NCBI GenBank assembly: GCA_963575645.1
Contig: OY754467.1
Location: 496,001 to 560,000, forward strand
Source: Xanthostigma xanthostigma
Taxonomy: Eukaryota; Arthropoda; Insecta; Raphidioptera; Raphidiidae
Direction of reading: 5' to 3'
DNA: 64,000 bases
Part shown: piece by piece, positions 24,662 to 35,815 of the stretch
Numbering within the stretch: the stretch's first letter is position 1
Layout: the number at the start of each line of letters is the position of its first letter
Notes under the pieces: generated by a model
Database searches by the model: none
What the model saw: only the letters and a program-made list of their open reading frames with translations
What the model was told of the DNA's origin: nothing
Translations under genes and position numbers: made by a program

Positions 24662-25110
24662 TCGGTATAAATGGATCACTTGTGGAATCACGTCAGTGTC
24701 TGTATGTCTGTCGCAATCATTTGTTATGTAATATTTCATCTTTGAACCCAGAACTTCTTTTGTAAAACGACTTATTTAATCCGTCCATTCTTCTGTGTTC
24801 GTCGTATGTATTGCTCTAAAAGAAGGTATCACTGCCGATCACGCACACATTGCACCTTCCTGTGCCGCTCGAGCGTCTCGTAAATCACGAGTCAATCAAA
24901 ATTCATTCTTAAGAAACGATGCGACCACCTGATATGGGATCCCCGTCGTATTTGCGCCGCGTCTATATAACATATCCGTCGACGAATAAAATCCGTTCGC
25001 AGAGATCCGTCGGCGTTCGTGCGATAGAAAGGTGTCTTGAGGCGAGTTGTCGACAGTGCCGTCTCTGTCCGTTGCAAAACATCCACTGGAGAATGCAGAA
25101 ATTAAACTAA
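24662..25110. other. Unassigned stretch with possible TATA promoter
   Basis: 24890-25080 is GC-rich; CTATATAAC at ~24962 precedes CpG-rich sequence, which could be a promoter with a noncoding first exon. No transcript evidence. Confidence 0.25.
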
Positions 25111-25316
25111 GTATATGTCACCGTAAAATTGTAAATATCATTAGGTTGTAATCTGTCTCGCGAGATTGTGAACTGTCGAAAGATTGTGAACCTCAACGTA
25201 ATAATAATACATTAAATTGTAAGCAGTACGTTGAGGTTCACAATCTTTCGACAGTTCACAATCTCGCGAGACAGATTACAACCTAACGGTATTTACAATT
25301 TTACGGTGACATATAC
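25111..25316. mobile_element. Foldback: ~90-bp arms, 26-nt spacer
   Basis: Left arm 25111-25200 (GTATATGTCACCGTAAAATT...) and right arm 25227-25316 are near-perfect inverted copies containing TCGCGAGATTGTGAACTGTC. Non-coding. Confidence 0.85.
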
Positions 25317-26803
25317 ACAAAATATCATTTTTGAAATCTGTTAGAAAATACAGAATACTTTTCGAAAAATTCGATGGTGATTTTACGGTCATAGAATTTT
25401 TATATTGGCCTTTTTGGCTGTCTAGTTAAACACAAAGTATAGGTGGATTCGATTGACGACATTTAAAATTTAGAGACAAATATTTTCGACGCAATTTCGC
25501 GCGTATAAGAAAGCTACATTCTGCCGTATAACTTCGAACGGTGATGCAATTATTTACAAGTACGTGTGTCCTGAGCGTTGTGCGCGTGCGCGAGTTGAAG
25601 GCGTCGCGATGCCGAATTTAGCGAAGCTTACAGTGTGGCGTCGTCGACGTCGTGTGTATAACAAAACAAACGAATTGCTCCGTGTGGATTTTGTTTTTTT
25701 TTAATTACGTTTTAGTTAAAAGTGCCGCCAATCTGATCAGTCAAAATTATTTCTGCGGGAAAAGTGAATACCATTGAATTTTCTGTAATTTTATTTTATA
25801 TAACCTTCAAATATAGACGTTTTTTTTTTTGTTGTGAAAAATTGTGTTAAAAATATTTGAAGCCGGGAATGACTTAGCTCGTGCATCAGGTAGTAGTTTG
25901 TTTTTCGATGCAATTACAAGAGACAGTACTGCCTGTGAAACATCACTAACTAAATTAGTTCACCAGTGCCTGTTCTTAACAAAAACCGAAAGTGAAAAAT
26001 TTGATACGAATCCTTTTGCCTTTGTAACCGTAGTTCAACGAATATTAATGCGTTTTAAAGAAAAATGCTTTGAGAAATAACTGCGAAACGTTTCCGCGTC
26101 AGAATTCTATTTCCGTCAACTTTTTCGTCGGTGACGATACGTCAAATAACATTTCATTAAATTATTTTAGGTTATAAAAACATCTTTCCGTGAATTATTT
26201 TGTTTGCCATTTGCAACTTTCATTGATATATTTCTGTTCGATTGTTAATGCGTTTTTGTTTTACGATTTTCATTTGGTTTATTTAGTTCCAATTTCGGTT
26301 TGAAACCTGTGACCTAATGACCTACTTTTGCAACTACTGACGTACCTCGAGTTTATACGACCATGGCAGTACTGTCTTTTTTATTACATTTCAAAATGAA
26401 TTACTGGATGGACCCACACCGGCAAATGAAAAATAATGCGGACTTTTTTGCTCATCTTAATTTTAAAATCACTTCATAGATAGTCAAAACGTCAGATTTT
26501 TTTTAAAACTCGTTACCAACCATCCTGTACAATCGATATGATTATTGATTGGTTCTGTAAGATGTGAAGTAAGCTAAGCGACATTTTTTTTCAAAAACCG
26601 TATTAAAAAATTGACGTATAAAAATTAATAAAATATTTAAAATAAGGGAATTCGAAGCTTACCATTGTACCGAATTAGATTGGGCTTTTAGAATAGCCGA
26701 GTTTATAGGGATGACTCCTTTATTACAAGCCCCCAGTTACCAGGTTTTAATCCGAGATCTGGCGAAAGAAACAAATTGATTTTCAGCTTAGTGTTAAAAA
26801 TAA
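25317..26803. other. Unassigned stretch; possible first-exon region
   Basis: 25540-25690 is CpG-rich with an ATG at 25609 opening a 31-codon frame (MPNLAKLTVWRRRRRV...). A 78-codon frame at 25844-26080 (MLKIFEAGNDLARASGSSLF...) has balanced composition but no recognisable family. Both could belong to the CaaX gene's 5' region or be chance. Confidence 0.25.
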
Positions 26804-27157
26804 TAACTCTTCAATAAATAAAATTATCGACCAATTTTTCAGACAATATATTAACAAACAATATAAAATTAATACATTAACGTTTCAATCCGGATTTGGA
26901 CCTTCTTCAGAATTGATCTAAAAATATAAAAATAATTAATATTTAAATAATTATTTTTTCATTATTTTGAATTTCATAATTAATTTTGAAAAATTCTTTA
27001 AAAAGCGAATTATATTTAAATATTAATTATTTTTATATTTTTAGATCAATTCTGAAGAAGGTCCAAATCCGGATTGAAACGTTAATGTATTAATTTTATA
27101 TTGTTTGTTAATATATTGTCTGAAAAATTGGTCGATAATTTTATTTATTGAAGAGTT
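26804..27157. mobile_element. Foldback element G, copy 2 (intact)
   Basis: AACTCTTCAATAAATAAAAT on the left and its reverse complement on the right; arms of ~130 bp include CCAAATCCGGATTGAAACGT. Loop is a second AT-rich inverted repeat. Confidence 0.85.
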
Positions 27158-27526
27158 CTAATCAGACGTTAATCAAAGATTTAAAAATAATAACAATTTG
27201 AAAATATTAATTAGTACTAAGCACAAATAACCCTCGCTGCTGGTGGCATTAAAAAAAAAAATGAAAATTCGTTCCAATTTCCGAAACCCAAACGGCTTGC
27301 GTGTATGACGAAGCGTTATTTTCGAAAGCAGAGTTGTAATTAAAAGTGATTATGCATAAATAATTTGTATAATGCGATGGACTTTACAGGAGTGGGAAAT
27401 GTGAAATATAATTGCATTTATACACAACAAAGAATCGTAACTGTGGCGGAGCCCTGCTTAATAATTAGCCTGAACAGAAACGTCAATAACAGTCAGTAAC
27501 TGTGTCACTTGATGAGTTTTATTTTT
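27158..27526. other. Unassigned AT-rich stretch
   Basis: No feature recognised. Confidence 0.3.
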
Positions 27527-27650
27527 GACTTGATAACGTCTTATAAATTGATGAATCACCAATATTATTATAAATTGATAAAACACCGGCTGCATGTACG
27601 AAAAAGTGTAACGCGTAACGTTCCGCCTGACCCTGTGCGTGCTTTTTGCT
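27527..27650 (-). mobile_element. Element E, partial copy
   Basis: Matches the GACGTGATAACGTC-type end and GC-rich centre of family E (AACACCGGCTGCATG..., TTCCGCCTGACCCTGTGCGT); the other end is missing. Confidence 0.6.
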
Positions 27651-28046
27651 AATTTCTCGCTCAATTTAAATCAGATCGGTTTGAAACCAGTCTTAAACGA
27701 AAGTGGAGAACATTTTACATAGATTTCGTATAACAGAATTTGCCTAAACAGTTTTTTTTATACAAATTTATATAGAAAAATAGCTGTATAAATGCAATGT
27801 TGTCTAATGCATGGCGCGACGCGGTCGGTTGTCTTTGTTTGCCGTACATGGAAATTAGAAGCAAACGTATGTCTTGTCTTAATATGAAAACGGCTGCATT
27901 TTTAATGTTTAATTCAATTTTTTGACATTAGTATATTGTGAAATGCAACGCCTTCTAAGTTAAGTATTGGAATAACTAATTATTATTAGAACATAATACT
28001 TTGACAGTTGCAAACGTCACTTTTGACATTTCTTATCATTCCGACA

Positions 28047-28172
28047 CCAAGGATAAGCGGATTGAAACCAAATTTTGGGAGGTTTAGGTTATGTATTACG
28101 GAATACGTTATCACGTAAAACTATCGTCCGTAAACCGACTTTACAGACAACCAATTTTTTTTTTCTAGTCAC
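28047..28172 (-). mobile_element. Fragment of repeat I joined to an end of element E
   Basis: 28047-28082 matches the interior of repeat I (GCGGATTGAAACCAAATTTT). 28083-28172 is the right end of E (ATCGTCCGTAAACCGACTTT...GACAACCAATTTTTT). The E end supplies a T-run followed by CTAG. Confidence 0.6.
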
Positions 28173-28392
28173 AAATCGATGCAGTTGTTAAAAACAATAC
28201 GCGTCCGTCTTTAGAATTCAAATTGTTATTTCTGCCGAGTAAATCCATAAAAAAATACGCGGTCGATACGTCGAAAGATTTGTTTTTATGACATAAAACA
28301 ACATATAGGCTCGCAGACGTCTCGTTAGAAAAGCGCCGAAAGTCAACATTTTATAAATAACAGTTGACTCTAATTTCTAATGAGCGGTTTTC

Positions 28393-28520
28393 AGTGAAAA
28401 TGAACGATTTATTGTGAAAATGAACGATTTATTGTGAAAATGAACGATTTATTGTGAAAATGAACGATTTATTGTGAAAATGAACGATTTATTGTGAAAA
28501 TGAACGATTTATAGTGAGAA
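28393..28520. repeat. 20-bp minisatellite, ~6 units
   Basis: Unit TGAACGATTTATTGTGAAAA repeats in register at 28401, 28421, 28441, 28461, 28481 and 28501 with almost no divergence until the last unit. Confidence 0.95.
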
Positions 28521-28529
28521 TGAACGGCA

Positions 28530-28785
28530 CGTCGTCGTGAAAAAGACCTGTCGTCTGTGCATGCCGGATTTGTTTCCCGACGACTTGCATTTGTCTAATC
28601 GTTCGTTTGCGTGATTCAACTGTTTTGAAAAGTGAACACGCGTTCAAATTTAACAAGTGAATAATTTATTTAAACATTATATCGTTCTATTTGTAATAAC
28701 GCGCCACGTGACTGTCGAATAGACGCGCACGCGCGAGAGACATTAACAATTTATTAGCAACGTTTTCAATGATCGGAAGTTGAAT
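28530..28785 (+). promoter_or_regulatory. Putative CpG-rich promoter/5' UTR of alternative first exon
   Basis: CpG-dense DNA precedes the ATG at 28786, with GCCACGTGAC (E-box) near 28705 and GACGCGCACGCGCG near 28735. No clear TATA box at a fixed distance. Inferred from position only. Confidence 0.35.
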
Positions 28786-28889
28786 ATGCCGAGCATGGCG
28801 ACAACTCACGGTGGAGTATTGTACTACGTCGTCAAGGTGCCGAAGGAGCCTCCGCCCCCGCCGCCACCGTTAGAAGCTAATCAACGATG
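28786..28889 (+). CDS. Alternative first coding exon of the CaaX protein gene
   Basis: The exon opens with ATG at 28786 (a second ATG at 28795 has a G at +4) and encodes MPSMATTHGGVLYYVVKVPK followed by a run of prolines. It ends CGA TG before a GTACGG donor (28890). That is phase 2, which matches the acceptor at 29778; joining gives a 181-residue protein. Without splicing the frame stops shortly after (TAA at about 28904-28906). The exon sits just downstream of a CpG-rich stretch with a CACGTG E-box (~28705) and a 20-bp minisatellite, consistent with its own promoter. Confidence 0.6.
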
Positions 28890-29139
28890 GTACGGTTTGA
28901 ATTAATTGGAGCTAGAAGTATGGAACGGTCGCGCGATTTTTTCTCGATCGGATCAGAAAATGTACCGAGTTGAAGTCAATTTCGTTTCATATTTTTGTTT
29001 TTAATTTAATTTTTTTGTTTTTGTGTGTTTTTGTATGACACCTAGAGATGAAAACATATTTCCAAACATTTTAGATTGTACGCAAATCTATTCCAAGATT
29101 GTTCATTGCTTTGTTTTAAATTTACTCAATAATATATTA

Positions 29140-29605
29140 CTAGCGTGACCTGTGCGAATTATTCGCACTAAATAAGTATAATAATTATCACTTTACAAAA
29201 TTATTTTTTAAATACGATTGCAGGTATTCAATTCGTTTCTAATTTTGCACACTGCTTATAACGTTCTTTTTTTTGTTGTAAAAGAAATATTTTACTAAAA
29301 TTGTCATATAGAGGCGCAAGTAGAAAAGCGTTGTTCAGCGTTGCCCGTCAGATGGCAGTATTTACAATATGAAGGTCAGATGACAGATCGAAGTGTTAAC
29401 GTTACGCCGTCAGATGGCGGACGTTGTTCAGAGTTTAATTAAATTAATTTAAAAAAACAATAGCAATAATAAATTTTTTAGTTGTCGATGTCAGTAGAGC
29501 AAGCAATTATCTGTAAAATGATATATCATTTATGTGGAGAAATTGCGTGGTTTTTTCTAAAAAGGGAGGCAAACATCTTAAACCTTAGCGTATTAATATA
29601 TATGA
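29140..29605 (-). mobile_element. Helitron-like element B, copy 6, in an intron of the CaaX gene
   Basis: CTAG plus GTGCGAATTATTCGCAC at the left, GTATTAATATATATGA at the right. It occupies about half of the 889-nt intron between 28889 and 29779. Confidence 0.75.
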
Positions 29606-29778
29606 AGAGCTCGCTTTAGGGGAACGTTGAAAGTCTTTCTCTCTTCAAATAAACTTTTTCAGAACAGCCGAGTTATTGAAGTAAATACAAGAAAAATAAC
29701 TGACTTTCAAATGTTTTTTTAGTCAATATTTCTTGTCGATGTGATCATTAATGGCGCCGTATTGTTTTCTGATTTCAG

Positions 29779-30220
29779 TACTGACAGCGGCTGGGAAAAT
29801 CCTTTCAGACCCGGCGGCGAATTGAGCAGGGAGGCCGACGAACTAATCGAACTGATAAAAGGCGGCAAGCCGATAACGCCGACTCCGGGAAGTACGGCTC
29901 CTCCGCTGCCTTCGGTCGACGAGACAGACGCGGCTAGCGGTGCTTCGTCGCCGGTCGCGACGCCCGCCAGTACGGCCGACGCCGCTTCGCCCCCGACGCA
30001 GTCGCCGAAGAAGGCGACGAATCTGAACTCAGCGGCGCCCGGCGCCGTCACCACGAAAAAGAAAGCCGGCGTCAACGGAAGTGCTCCGGTAAACAATAAA
30101 CCGAGCTCGCCCGGTGCAGTTGATGTCAAAAGAGATAATGTCGCTCCCGGCGACGCTTCGCAAATTGAACACGTTGTTCTTAAAAAGAAACCAAAGTGCA
30201 AGTGCTGTGTCATACAATAG
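29779..30220 (+). CDS. Terminal exon of a CaaX-anchored, paralemmin-like protein
   Basis: The exon follows a good acceptor (TTTTCTGATTTCAG, ending 29778) in phase 2 and runs to TAG at 30218-30220. It starts TDSGWENPFRPGG, continues with LSREADELIELIKGGKPITP, then a long Pro/Ala/Ser/Thr-rich acidic stretch that looks disordered, and ends in KKKPKCKCCVIQ. The last four residues form a CaaX box whose Gln favours farnesylation; two cysteines just upstream in a polybasic context are likely palmitoylation sites. Human paralemmin ends RCKCCSIM and has a related EVDELIHKADE segment, so a paralemmin-like membrane-cytoskeleton protein is plausible, but the paralemmin coiled coil was not found here. GC content is clearly higher than the surroundings, as expected for coding DNA. 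Confidence 0.72.
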
Positions 30221-31123
30221 ATTGTCATTTGTTCGCGTTGTACAAAAAATTATCGCTAATAATAAGAATGCCGTTGGCTTTTACATGCAGTCACACAAAA
30301 AGTATGCTTTATGTTATGGAATAACTGTAAATGGTGCCTGGTCAACAAAATGGCCGCAAACAAACAAAACACGCGCGGCCTTTTCTAAACCGCATTCACT
30401 CTGAAATAGGCTTTGTCTGAAAATTATGCCCGGTCAACAAAATGGCCTCAAACAAAACACGAGCATTCACTGCAGTTGTTTTATTTTATTTATAAAGTAG
30501 CGGTAATAAAATGACAGTTCAAAACGGAGTCCGTTAATGGAAAGAGACGGTACTGCTGGAATCGAATCTAAATTAACCGGAAAAACAATTAAGCTTCTCG
30601 AGGAGAGGGAATCTAAATTAACCGGAAAAACAATTAAGCTTCTCGAGGAGGGGCCTCGTCGTTTATGCAAGTGTATTTAGATTTGAATTTGACATTTGGT
30701 GCACGGATTACGGTTAGTTCGTCGTTCGTGGCGCTTTTGTCGTACCCACTGTATCTTTCTCAATTTTTCCGTTGACGTGAAAAAAAAAATCAAGTGCAGC
30801 ACCCGCTAGAAAGAATTCTAGTCCGGATCTGTCTGATAGACGATCAAAATGTTGCAATTGGTTTGATAAACCGTTTAATTTTCCAATCACTGAGTCATTT
30901 ACATTCTGAATGTAAGAAGTGAGGTCACAGAACGGGTCTTATTGCCGTAGTTTTTGTTGTTATTATTTTTTTTATAAATGGATGAATAAATTTCAATCGA
31001 AAGGTTTTTTCGACTGTCAGATTATTTTCTCAACAATTATAATTGTTTCTATGTTAAGATAATTGCTTCATTCATTTGATGTGCCAGAGATTAAAAAAAT
31101 ATAGTTATTCAATTTTTTTTTTA
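30221..31123 (+). other. 3' UTR/downstream region of the CaaX gene
   Basis: Candidate AATAAA signals at ~30507 and ~30985. It contains a diverged direct repeat of GGTCAACAAAATGGCC (30338 and 30431) and a 45-bp tandem duplication (30564-30650). Transcript end not determinable. Confidence 0.35.
30564..30650. repeat. 45-bp tandem duplication
   Basis: GAATCTAAATTAACCGGAAA... occurs at 30564 and 30609, essentially identical. Confidence 0.9.
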
Positions 31124-31392
31124 GAAGTGAAAACTTCTTTAGCGGCGTTGTACAATTTTTTTGTAATGGGTAAAAAATGTTAAACTCGCGTCAGGCGTCA
31201 GGTAAAGTAAGAACTGGGTGAGCGAGAAAACTCTCTAATTTATACAACGCTAGACATCTAGCGTTGAAATATCGTACCTACATGAAAATGCAATCTATGA
31301 TACAAACCATTTTGATCGAAAATTCGTCAGACGTTAATATTCAAGTTTTCACTTCTCCCGGCACTCCCGGAGTGCAAACCTTTTTTTTTTTT
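31124..31392 (+). mobile_element. Element C, copy 1
   Basis: From GAAGTGAAAACTTCTTTAGC to AAGTTTTCACTTC, then CGGCACTCCCGGAGTGCAA and a T-run. The ends GAAGTGAAAACTT / AAGTTTTCACTTC are inverted. Non-coding, ~260 bp. Confidence 0.75.
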
Positions 31393-32210
31393 GGAGTGAT
31401 TTTGAAATACTTTCGGAGGAAATGCCAGAAACTCGTTTGAATCTACAGAAATACAAAAACATGTCGGTAATTACTTATTAATTATTATAAATATCGACTC
31501 TTGTAGTTGATGAATATATTTCCTCCGTTTTTTTAATCATTCTTTGTATAAATGGCAGCTTTAAATCCCACACAGTATCTTTTTACCGAACATTTTTTTT
31601 TTCTCTTTAAAAAGCGCAGAAACATTCCAGCATAAGAAGGAAAATGCGCCATTTTTTTACATTACTTTTTTGTTATCGATATTAATACCCTTTTTATATT
31701 GGGGGTCTATTTTTTATATTTGTGTTACAAGATTTATTATTTAAGGGTACACATTTCGCAATTTATAAGATATGTGCTTTTTATTATTATTATTATTTAC
31801 ATGAATCATCCCGGATACCGTTTTCAATTGTTCGGCGGTCGCGCGATTGTCTCCGGGTACCTTCCCACCACACTAGCGTCGCGAACAACGCGCGGAACAA
31901 ATAAATTAAGTTTATTTAGGTGCCGTTTGCGGCGCTAGTGTGCCTCCGCTTATGACGAAAAGTAGACTCCACGCGCTCACTGAAAAGTTGGACATTTTTT
32001 AAAATCTGTTTTTTCAAAAAAAAAATAATTTATTGTTACCTGTGTTCGTAAGTTTGTATTCTTTTAAGTAGTACCGAGAAAAAAGAAGAAGCCGTCTGCT
32101 TTTTGTTTTATATAAAGTCAACGATTGATTATCGTTCCTTCAGTCCTGAAAAAATGAGTTTGACATACGTGCGAGATTTAAATATTTTCAGACAATATTG
32201 AATTATTTAA
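31393..32210. other. Unassigned AT-rich stretch
   Basis: A short CpG-containing patch at 31830-31980 has inverted GGCGCTAGTGTG / CACACTAGCGTC words (~31870, ~31931). No gene recognised. Confidence 0.3.
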
Positions 32211-32927
32211 TGAGCCTTTTTCCTGAGAGTAGTGCAGCGAAAGTGTCACGAGAGGCAGCACTAGTAGTAGGGACAAACATAAAATATTTACATGCCAACC
32301 AATGTTATTTACGTGATATTATTTTATTATTTAAAAATATAAATCTGAAATAAAAAAAATTTTGAACTGATAAACTTATCACTGAGAGTCATCATTTACA
32401 TATGTTATCGAAATTATTTTTAAAATTAATTAAATGAATAAAAAATGAATAGTAAATTTTTCACAGTTTATTACCATTGATTAGAATGAGATATAACCTC
32501 AATCTTTTTATTAAATTATATTCATTTATTATATTTAATTAAATTTATTTTATTACCATATATTTTTGATTCATATTTCATTTGGAAATAAATCTGAAAT
32601 TCATAATTATTTTCAATTTCTATTATTACAGTTTGAATTTATCGCTAATATTTTACTAGAGTCTGCATACTAACATGTCTATTAATTCATTTTTTTTCCA
32701 GATACTTTTAAATTACGACACGCAAGCCAACGTTTTAATGTTACTATATTGTTATCTTTTACAGTTGCAAATTTTAGTTTTGCTCCAGGAACATCATCTT
32801 CTGTTAAAAACATTTTTTTTCAAGTACACTTTAATGTGTGTTTATATGGGGATTTGACAGTGTTTGTCCCTACCGAACTACTAGCGCTACTAGTGAGTGA
32901 TTTTTCGTACTTCAGGAAAAAGGCTCA
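32211..32927. mobile_element. MITE with ~80-bp terminal inverted repeats
   Basis: Left TGAGCCTTTTTCCTGA...AGTAGGGACAAACA and right TGTTTGTCCCTAC...TCAGGAAAAAGGCTCA are inverted with some divergence. Interior is very AT-rich and non-coding. Only one copy in the window. Confidence 0.7.
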
Positions 32928-34243
32928 TTGATTGTTGTACTGTTTATTTAAAAGTTCTGAATTGTTGCAATGTTGTTTTTTCGGTAAAGAAGACGTGTAA
33001 GTAAATGTACATAGAGTTGTGTGTTTTTGGAACAATTAAATATTTTAATATAAAATAGAGTAATCTATATTTTTTATTGTTGCCGAAAAGAATGTTGCAA
33101 CAATGTTTTTTTTTAATTTGTTACAAAAGTTCGCGGTGAATTTTATTTGTTTTCTCTTTCAGTGCAGTTTGTTTTGAGTTATTCTGTAATTTTATGTAAT
33201 TTTTATACGTCGACAACGGTAGTAATAAATTTTTGTATTTACATAATTACCATTTCTTAAAATAAGTCATATTTTAATTTATGAATCGATAAGGTTATAT
33301 TAAAATGTAAATTCCGATTTTATAATGGAAAAGTATAATTTTATTTTTGTTAATTACTTTTTATATTGTATAATGAGTTAGTTAAATAGATTAATAAATT
33401 AGGCAAATATCAAACTGCACCGAGAGATAATTTTTTCTAATGGACTAATTCGAATTTTTTAAGATCATAAAGTAATTTGATTGATAAAGATAGAACCGAT
33501 TTAGCAACATTTGTGTGACTGTATGAAATTATTTAAAACGATAATAATAATAAAAATCAAAATGGCGACGGAGACTGAAGGACTCAGATATGTATTATAT
33601 TATAAAGAATCGCAATTTATTATAAATAAATATTGAATTTCATAACTTATATGCTGTCATAATACGGGGTTTTTAGAAAAGAATGTCGGAATTTGAAATT
33701 TTTGTATTTAGAAGCTGTCTTTAACTTTTAGGTTAAATTTTTATCGTTAGTGAAACCATTGACATATAAACTTCTTACGTCAATGAAATGAAACGTTATA
33801 TAACAATTAAATTTGAAATTCCGTTCTAATTTTGTGAAAATCCAGTATAACCATCATTAAAATTAGTATGTATGTGTATGTAAAAAATGTATCTATAATA
33901 ATTATTTAATATGCTTCTGTGCTTCAGAAAAATAAAAAAATCTATGAATATTTAATTACGTAAAACGATTTTTAAATCGATATGCGTAATATACATTTAT
34001 TTAAACTTCCCCTTTCGCACCCGTACGTTTACGATGGACTTGAAAACGCAGAAACCATCTTGAACGAAAGGTAAAACATAGCTGCGGACTCGAACCGATT
34101 TTGCGATCAGTTTCCACTGGTATCGACTGACAGGAACACAAACCAATAAGCATAGCTGTCGTCGTCTTTGAGTCAGAATGTTTACATACCTGTCGAGTGC
34201 CAGACCTCGCCCGTTTTCTTTTTTGCAAAAATTGCGAACTGTT
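32928..34243. other. Unassigned AT-rich stretch; tRNA-like B box
   Basis: No gene recognised. On the minus strand near 34087-34110, ATCGGTTCGAGTCCGCAGC contains a B-box-like sequence, possibly a SINE fragment. Confidence 0.25.
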
Positions 34244-34552
34244 GTTTTTGAAGTGAAAACTTCTTTAGCGGCGCTGTACACTTTTTTTGTAATGGGTAAA
34301 AAATACTCGCGTCAGGAAAAGTAAGAACTGGGTGAGACTCTCTAAGTGATAGTAATTGCCAGATACTTTTTATACAACGTTAGACGACTAGCGTTGAAAT
34401 ATCGTACATAAAAATGCAATCTATGATACAAACCATTTTATTTACAAGTGTTGCCAATAAATAAACAATGCTTCTAAATGCAAAAAATCAAGACGTTAAT
34501 ATTCAAGTTTTCACTTCTGCCGGCACTCCCGGAGTGCAACCCGTCTTTTTTT
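34244..34552 (+). mobile_element. Element C, copy 2
   Basis: GAAGTGAAAACTTCTTTAGC start, GCACTCCCGGAGTGC hairpin and T-run end; contains a short internal insertion relative to the other copies. Confidence 0.75.
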
Positions 34553-35029
34553 TAATTTTGGGTATTACGCGTACATTAAAATGTCCTGCAAATAGCAGCA
34601 CTGATAAAAAATATCAAGTACCTGGGTGACCGAGCTTCGCTCGGAAAGTTAAATAAAATACCGATATACTGTGGTAAGCTTTTATCGGACTTGTGTGGGC
34701 GCGGGGATCAAGGATAAAACACTATCAATTAGTATCAACACGGTATAAGGCAGCATTAATTATATACATATTATTAATCCTTTAACTTCTTGGTAATGTT
34801 TAAAAATATATGGTCATACTGTAAGTAGATGAAACTTTGAAGCAGTAATGAGGGTAAAGAGTAGAATTACTACACCTTGAAACAGAAGCGTATGTAGGTA
34901 CAGCAGCGTACTTTGGGTTGCCTGCATACATTTTTTCACAAAATTAATAGATTGTTTGAACGAAAGCAATGAAATTATGAACTGCCTAACAATAAAATAA
35001 TTTATGTTCTATTTCTCCTATCTTCTACA
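34553..35029. other. Unassigned stretch with transposon fragment
   Basis: GACCGAGCTTCGCTCGGAAA (34629) is a short hairpin typical of repeat ends; no whole element delimited. Confidence 0.25.
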
Positions 35030-35815
35030 TATAATAAATAATTCGAATCTATGATATTGCATCTTTCGCTTCAAATTTAGGTTAAAAAAAATTGGTTGTC
35101 TGTAAAGTCGGTTTACGGACGATAGTTTTACGTGATAACGTCATAAAGAAACATTGATGAAAAATTGCATACTTTTATGAGTTACACTTTTCGGAACGTT
35201 ACACTTTTTCGAGCTTTCAGCCGGTGTTTCATCAATTTATAAGACGTTATCACGTCAAAAATTGGTTGTCTGTAAAGTCGGTTTACGGACGATATTTTTA
35301 CGTGATAACGTATTCCGCTCGAATATCATATTTAATAATACATTACTGCGCTCTCGCTTGCACGCACAGGGTCAGGCGGAACGTTACACTTTTTCGTGCG
35401 TGCAGCTGGTGTTTCACGCTCAGGCGGAACGTTACACTTTTTCGTGCATGCAGCCGGTGTTTCATCAATTTATAAGACGTTATCACGTCAAAAATTTATT
35501 TATTAAAATTACTCACCTATAATAATAATTGTTTTTAACTTTCTTTAGTCTCACTTGGATAGTAATTAAAGATTAACTGTCATAATATTTTGAAAACAAT
35601 TGTTTCATTGTTTGTATAAAATTCCAAAACCTACTTACAATATTTAAGTATTTTCATACGTCAAAAAATTGATTTTTATAATGATAAAATTTGTAAGAAA
35701 ACGATTTTTTCGAGAAATGAGACAGCTAAAACGATTTTTTGCCCCCCAAAATCTCTTTTCAGTATATTTCATCCAAATCGTTAGGGTCGTTTTCGAGAAA
35801 ATATTTAGGGACATA
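35030..35815 (+). mobile_element. Composite of element E copies
   Basis: Two E units in tandem (35085-35256 and 35256-35495), flanked by long-form interior sequence (35030-35080, 35500-35815) that is the reverse complement of 11764-12130. Each unit has TGTCTGTAAAGTCGGTTTAC and GACGTTATCACGTC ends. Confidence 0.6.

Larger units (their letters stand above)
8649..28785 (+). other. ~21-kb intron/intergenic span filled with repeats
   Basis: If the exon at 8445 splices to 29779, this span is one intron with an internal promoter near 28.7 kb. It carries copies of B, D, E, F, G, H, I, K and Helitron A plus several foldbacks. GC-rich unassigned open stretches at 14700-14980, 20090-20360, 21390-21700, 24890-25080 and 25540-25690 may be further alternative first exons or decayed transposon coding sequence; I recognise no product in them. 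Confidence 0.4.

Noticed and set aside
28391-28530. CRISPR-like regular 20-bp repeats
   Set aside because: There are no spacers; the units are directly tandem, so this is a eukaryotic minisatellite.
29719-30228. 169-codon minus-strand frame
   Set aside because: Antisense to the CaaX exon; GC-rich codons keep the opposite strand open. The plus strand has a good acceptor and a CaaX end.
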